A DNA stretch of 64,000 nt, from contig NW_017265136.1 of assembly GCF_001638985.1 (NCBI RefSeq), forward strand, positions 124,001 through 188,000. The letters are read 5' to 3'. Below the pieces are notes generated by a model, which worked only from the letters and a program-made list of their open reading frames with translations, was not told the DNA's origin and made no database searches. Of the stretch, positions 62,346 to 64,000 are shown one piece after another. The number at the start of each line of letters is the position of its first letter. The first letter of the stretch is position 1. A program made the position numbers and the translations under genes. This stretch comes from Phycomyces blakesleeanus NRRL 1555(-) (lineage: Eukaryota; Mucoromycota; Mucoromycetes; Mucorales; Phycomycetaceae).

Positions 62346-63689
62346 TCAAAACAGTTTACTAAAAATGTTTCTTTTAAAGAAACCAAATAATGGTATATGA
62401 ATCCTTGGGATATATCTTAATCAAGGTTGACTGGACAAGTCAGTGGATTTAAATAACAAAAAAAAAGATTTTTGGCTTTTTCCTTAATTGCTCTTTATAT
62501 ATATATATATAATTTAATGATTGCGTAAGCTAAACCTTTTCCTGTTGTCTGCAGACCCTGTATTGTAGAAAATAAGCCGCTTGGCGTAACAATGGGAGTC
62601 TATGGTAAGAGCATTTATGTACATAAAAAAAAAATGAAAAGGACAGGGTCAATGGATCTCATTTTTTTTTCTCTCAGAAAACTAGGCAGACATTTTTCCT
62701 AGGCTTTACTGTCTAACTATCTATTATTAAAACAAAAGAGGGTGAGCGTTTGAGGACCCTGAAAATACTCGGTTTGCAAGTGCTTACAGACAGATAGACA
62801 GACAGATGTGTGTATGTTAAGGGAATTTTTCATGATTAAAATTTTATAGAGATTGATCATGAAATGGTTTGTTCAACACAACATCTCGTGCAAGTATTCA
62901 AAATTCAGCGCTTGATATTGATGAGAGAAACCAGTATGATTAGCATACGAGTAAAGAATAAGGATTTACAAGTAAATTTTTGTATAGTTGTTGTATTTTG
63001 ACATATAATATATTCACTCTATCCAATAAAATTTATTCTTTGTATTTACTGATTTATTTTTGCACACAAAACTCATGCATATATATAGTGACAAAAAAAG
63101 GGCGTTTTATTAGATTTCATGGTAAGCCATTTGTGCTTTAAGGTGTTGCACGCACACACACACAAACTGAATTTTTCTAAAGATCAAGATATGAAATTAT
63201 ATTTTGAGCTGATATTCGAAGTTGATGACAGTTTAATCCGAACAACACACACACACACACACTACTATCACTTCACCTACCACTCTTTCCCAGCTCAAAG
63301 ACTTCTTTAACCAAAGGGAGTTGGTCTTTAGTCGGAAAACATCTTTAATCGTTACCATTGACATTGCATAATAAACCTTGAAAAAAAAATAGTAAAAGTA
63401 TATCAAACTCCATTTATCGTCATAATTATAATGTAAACATAATGCCTTGATCCTCAATACACCAGTACTCTTTTCTTTATTTTTCTTTCAGCTCAAATAA
63501 TAAAAGCTTTTCTTGATATAAACCATTTGTCAAGCCGTTTCTTAACACATACACAGTGAATTTGTTTTTTTTTCTTTGTTGTACTTGATAAGCATGGCAA
63601 TAATGAATTTTATATTGTCACGGTTGATCGTAAGTTCCACTACATATACTGCCTTTGTAGCTGAGACCAATAAAAAAAAACAGAGAAGA
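62346..63689. other. Intergenic region
   Basis: No supported gene. It holds TA runs, GACA repeats (62789-62807), and CA runs (63153-63164 and 63244-63262). Confidence 0.5.
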
Positions 63690-63896
63690 TTGGCCATTGT
63701 TTATACCATATTATTCATTTGACCTCAATCCTATTGAAAACCTTTGGGAATACAGTAAGAACAAGCTGTACAAACATAAGAAGCCAGCCGAGCCAACGAG
63801 AGAGCTGTGAACCCGCTTCCAAAAAGATTGAGATAGTATTTCAGAGGAGATCTTCCTGAATCTTATGGCACCAATGCAAAGAAGAATACATCGATG
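63690..63896 (+). pseudogene. C-terminal remnant of a Tc1/mariner transposase
   Basis: One frame reads PYYSFDLNPIENLWEYSKNK, then KLYKHKKPAEP..., down to MAPMQRRIHR before a stop. FDLNPIENLW is the signature around the third catalytic residue (Glu) of Tc1-type DD34E transposases, and the downstream helix (LMAPMQRRI) is the usual C-terminus. Two in-frame TGA codons (after ELTREL-like and FQKD) sit where this family usually has Trp (TGG). The N-terminal two thirds are missing or unrecognisable upstream. Both stops fit G-to-A changes. The copy is dead. Confidence 0.7.
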
Positions 63897-64000
63897 AATT
63901 TTGAAGAAAGGACATTTTATAAATAAATAAAAATACAAATACAAACATCCCTTACTGAAGAAAATCGGACTCTCGGTTTTTCATAATAACTTGATGTAAC

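Noticed and set aside
62845..62985. Short stop-free frame (MVCSTQHLVQVFKIQ...)
   Set aside because: Under 50 codons, with no start context, homology or splice partner.
1..64000. Search by eye for tRNA B boxes (GGTTCGANTCC), rRNA, U-snRNA and direct-repeat arrays
   Set aside because: No convincing tRNA, rRNA or snRNA signature and no CRISPR-like regularly spaced repeats were found. The only near-match to a B box (29661-29672) lies in the hairpin region and does not fold as a tRNA.

Overview
This looks like nuclear DNA of a filamentous fungus, most likely an early-diverging lineage (zygomycete, Mucoromycota-like). Reasons: AT-rich intergenic DNA, many short (about 50-80 nt) introns with GTAAG-type donors, and a gene set that combines fungal families (TOK-type potassium channel, Lam/Sip3 sterol-transfer protein, arrestin-like adaptor, tail-anchored peroxin) with genes that many ascomycete yeasts lack (Integrator subunit 9, DNAJC9, GTPBP1). 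This placement is inference from gene content only. Gene models were built by joining reading frames at visible splice sites. Apart from the two junctions described under the PEX8-like gene (14565) and the RasGEF (34052-34110), every joined model stays in frame from start to stop.

Layout. 1-6.4 kb: a small MITE, a two-pore K+ channel (TOK type, +), an AT-rich spacer with a 93-bp tandem repeat, and a doubtful small gene. 7.6-12.7 kb (-): a 15-exon BAR-PH-GRAM-VASt lipid-transfer protein. 12.95-17.3 kb (+): two adjacent genes that I read as peroxisome-assembly factors (PEX26-like and PEX8-like). 17.6-26.7 kb (all -): DNAJC9-like co-chaperone, a single-span membrane protein, MDM35, a GTPBP1-like GTPase and an alpha-arrestin. 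26.7-31.3 kb: gene-poor, with a decayed Tc1/mariner copy, a strong hairpin and microsatellites. 31.4-36.0 kb (+): a Ras guanine nucleotide exchange factor. 36.0-40.4 kb: gene-poor.

40.5-43.6 kb (-): a coiled-coil protein resembling the Uds1 septation family. 43.9-49.3 kb: three RNA-processing genes in a row, INTS9 (-), NOP10 (+, divergent from INTS9) and THG1 (+). 49.4-50.0 kb (-): a small coiled-coil gene with two GC-AG introns. 50.2-51.9 kb (-): a Ser/Thr/Asn-rich single-span protein. 52.4-55.3 kb (-): a 12-exon ammonium transporter. 55.9-59.1 kb (-): a phosphatidylinositol-4-phosphate 5-kinase. 59.8-62.3 kb (-): an intronless GH3 hexosaminidase fused to tandem GNAT domains. The right end carries the C-terminal remnant of another Tc1 transposase.

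Functionally the window is ordinary fungal housekeeping and signalling (membrane lipid handling, peroxisome assembly, Ras/PIP2 signalling, nitrogen uptake, RNA maturation). The most unusual items are gene-structure oddities (a 12-nt exon encoding the P-loop core, paired GC-AG introns, two apparent frame breaks), the PEX26/PEX8-like pair, and the intronless GH3-GNAT fusion. I saw no CRISPR array, prokaryotic mobile system, rRNA or recognisable tRNA.
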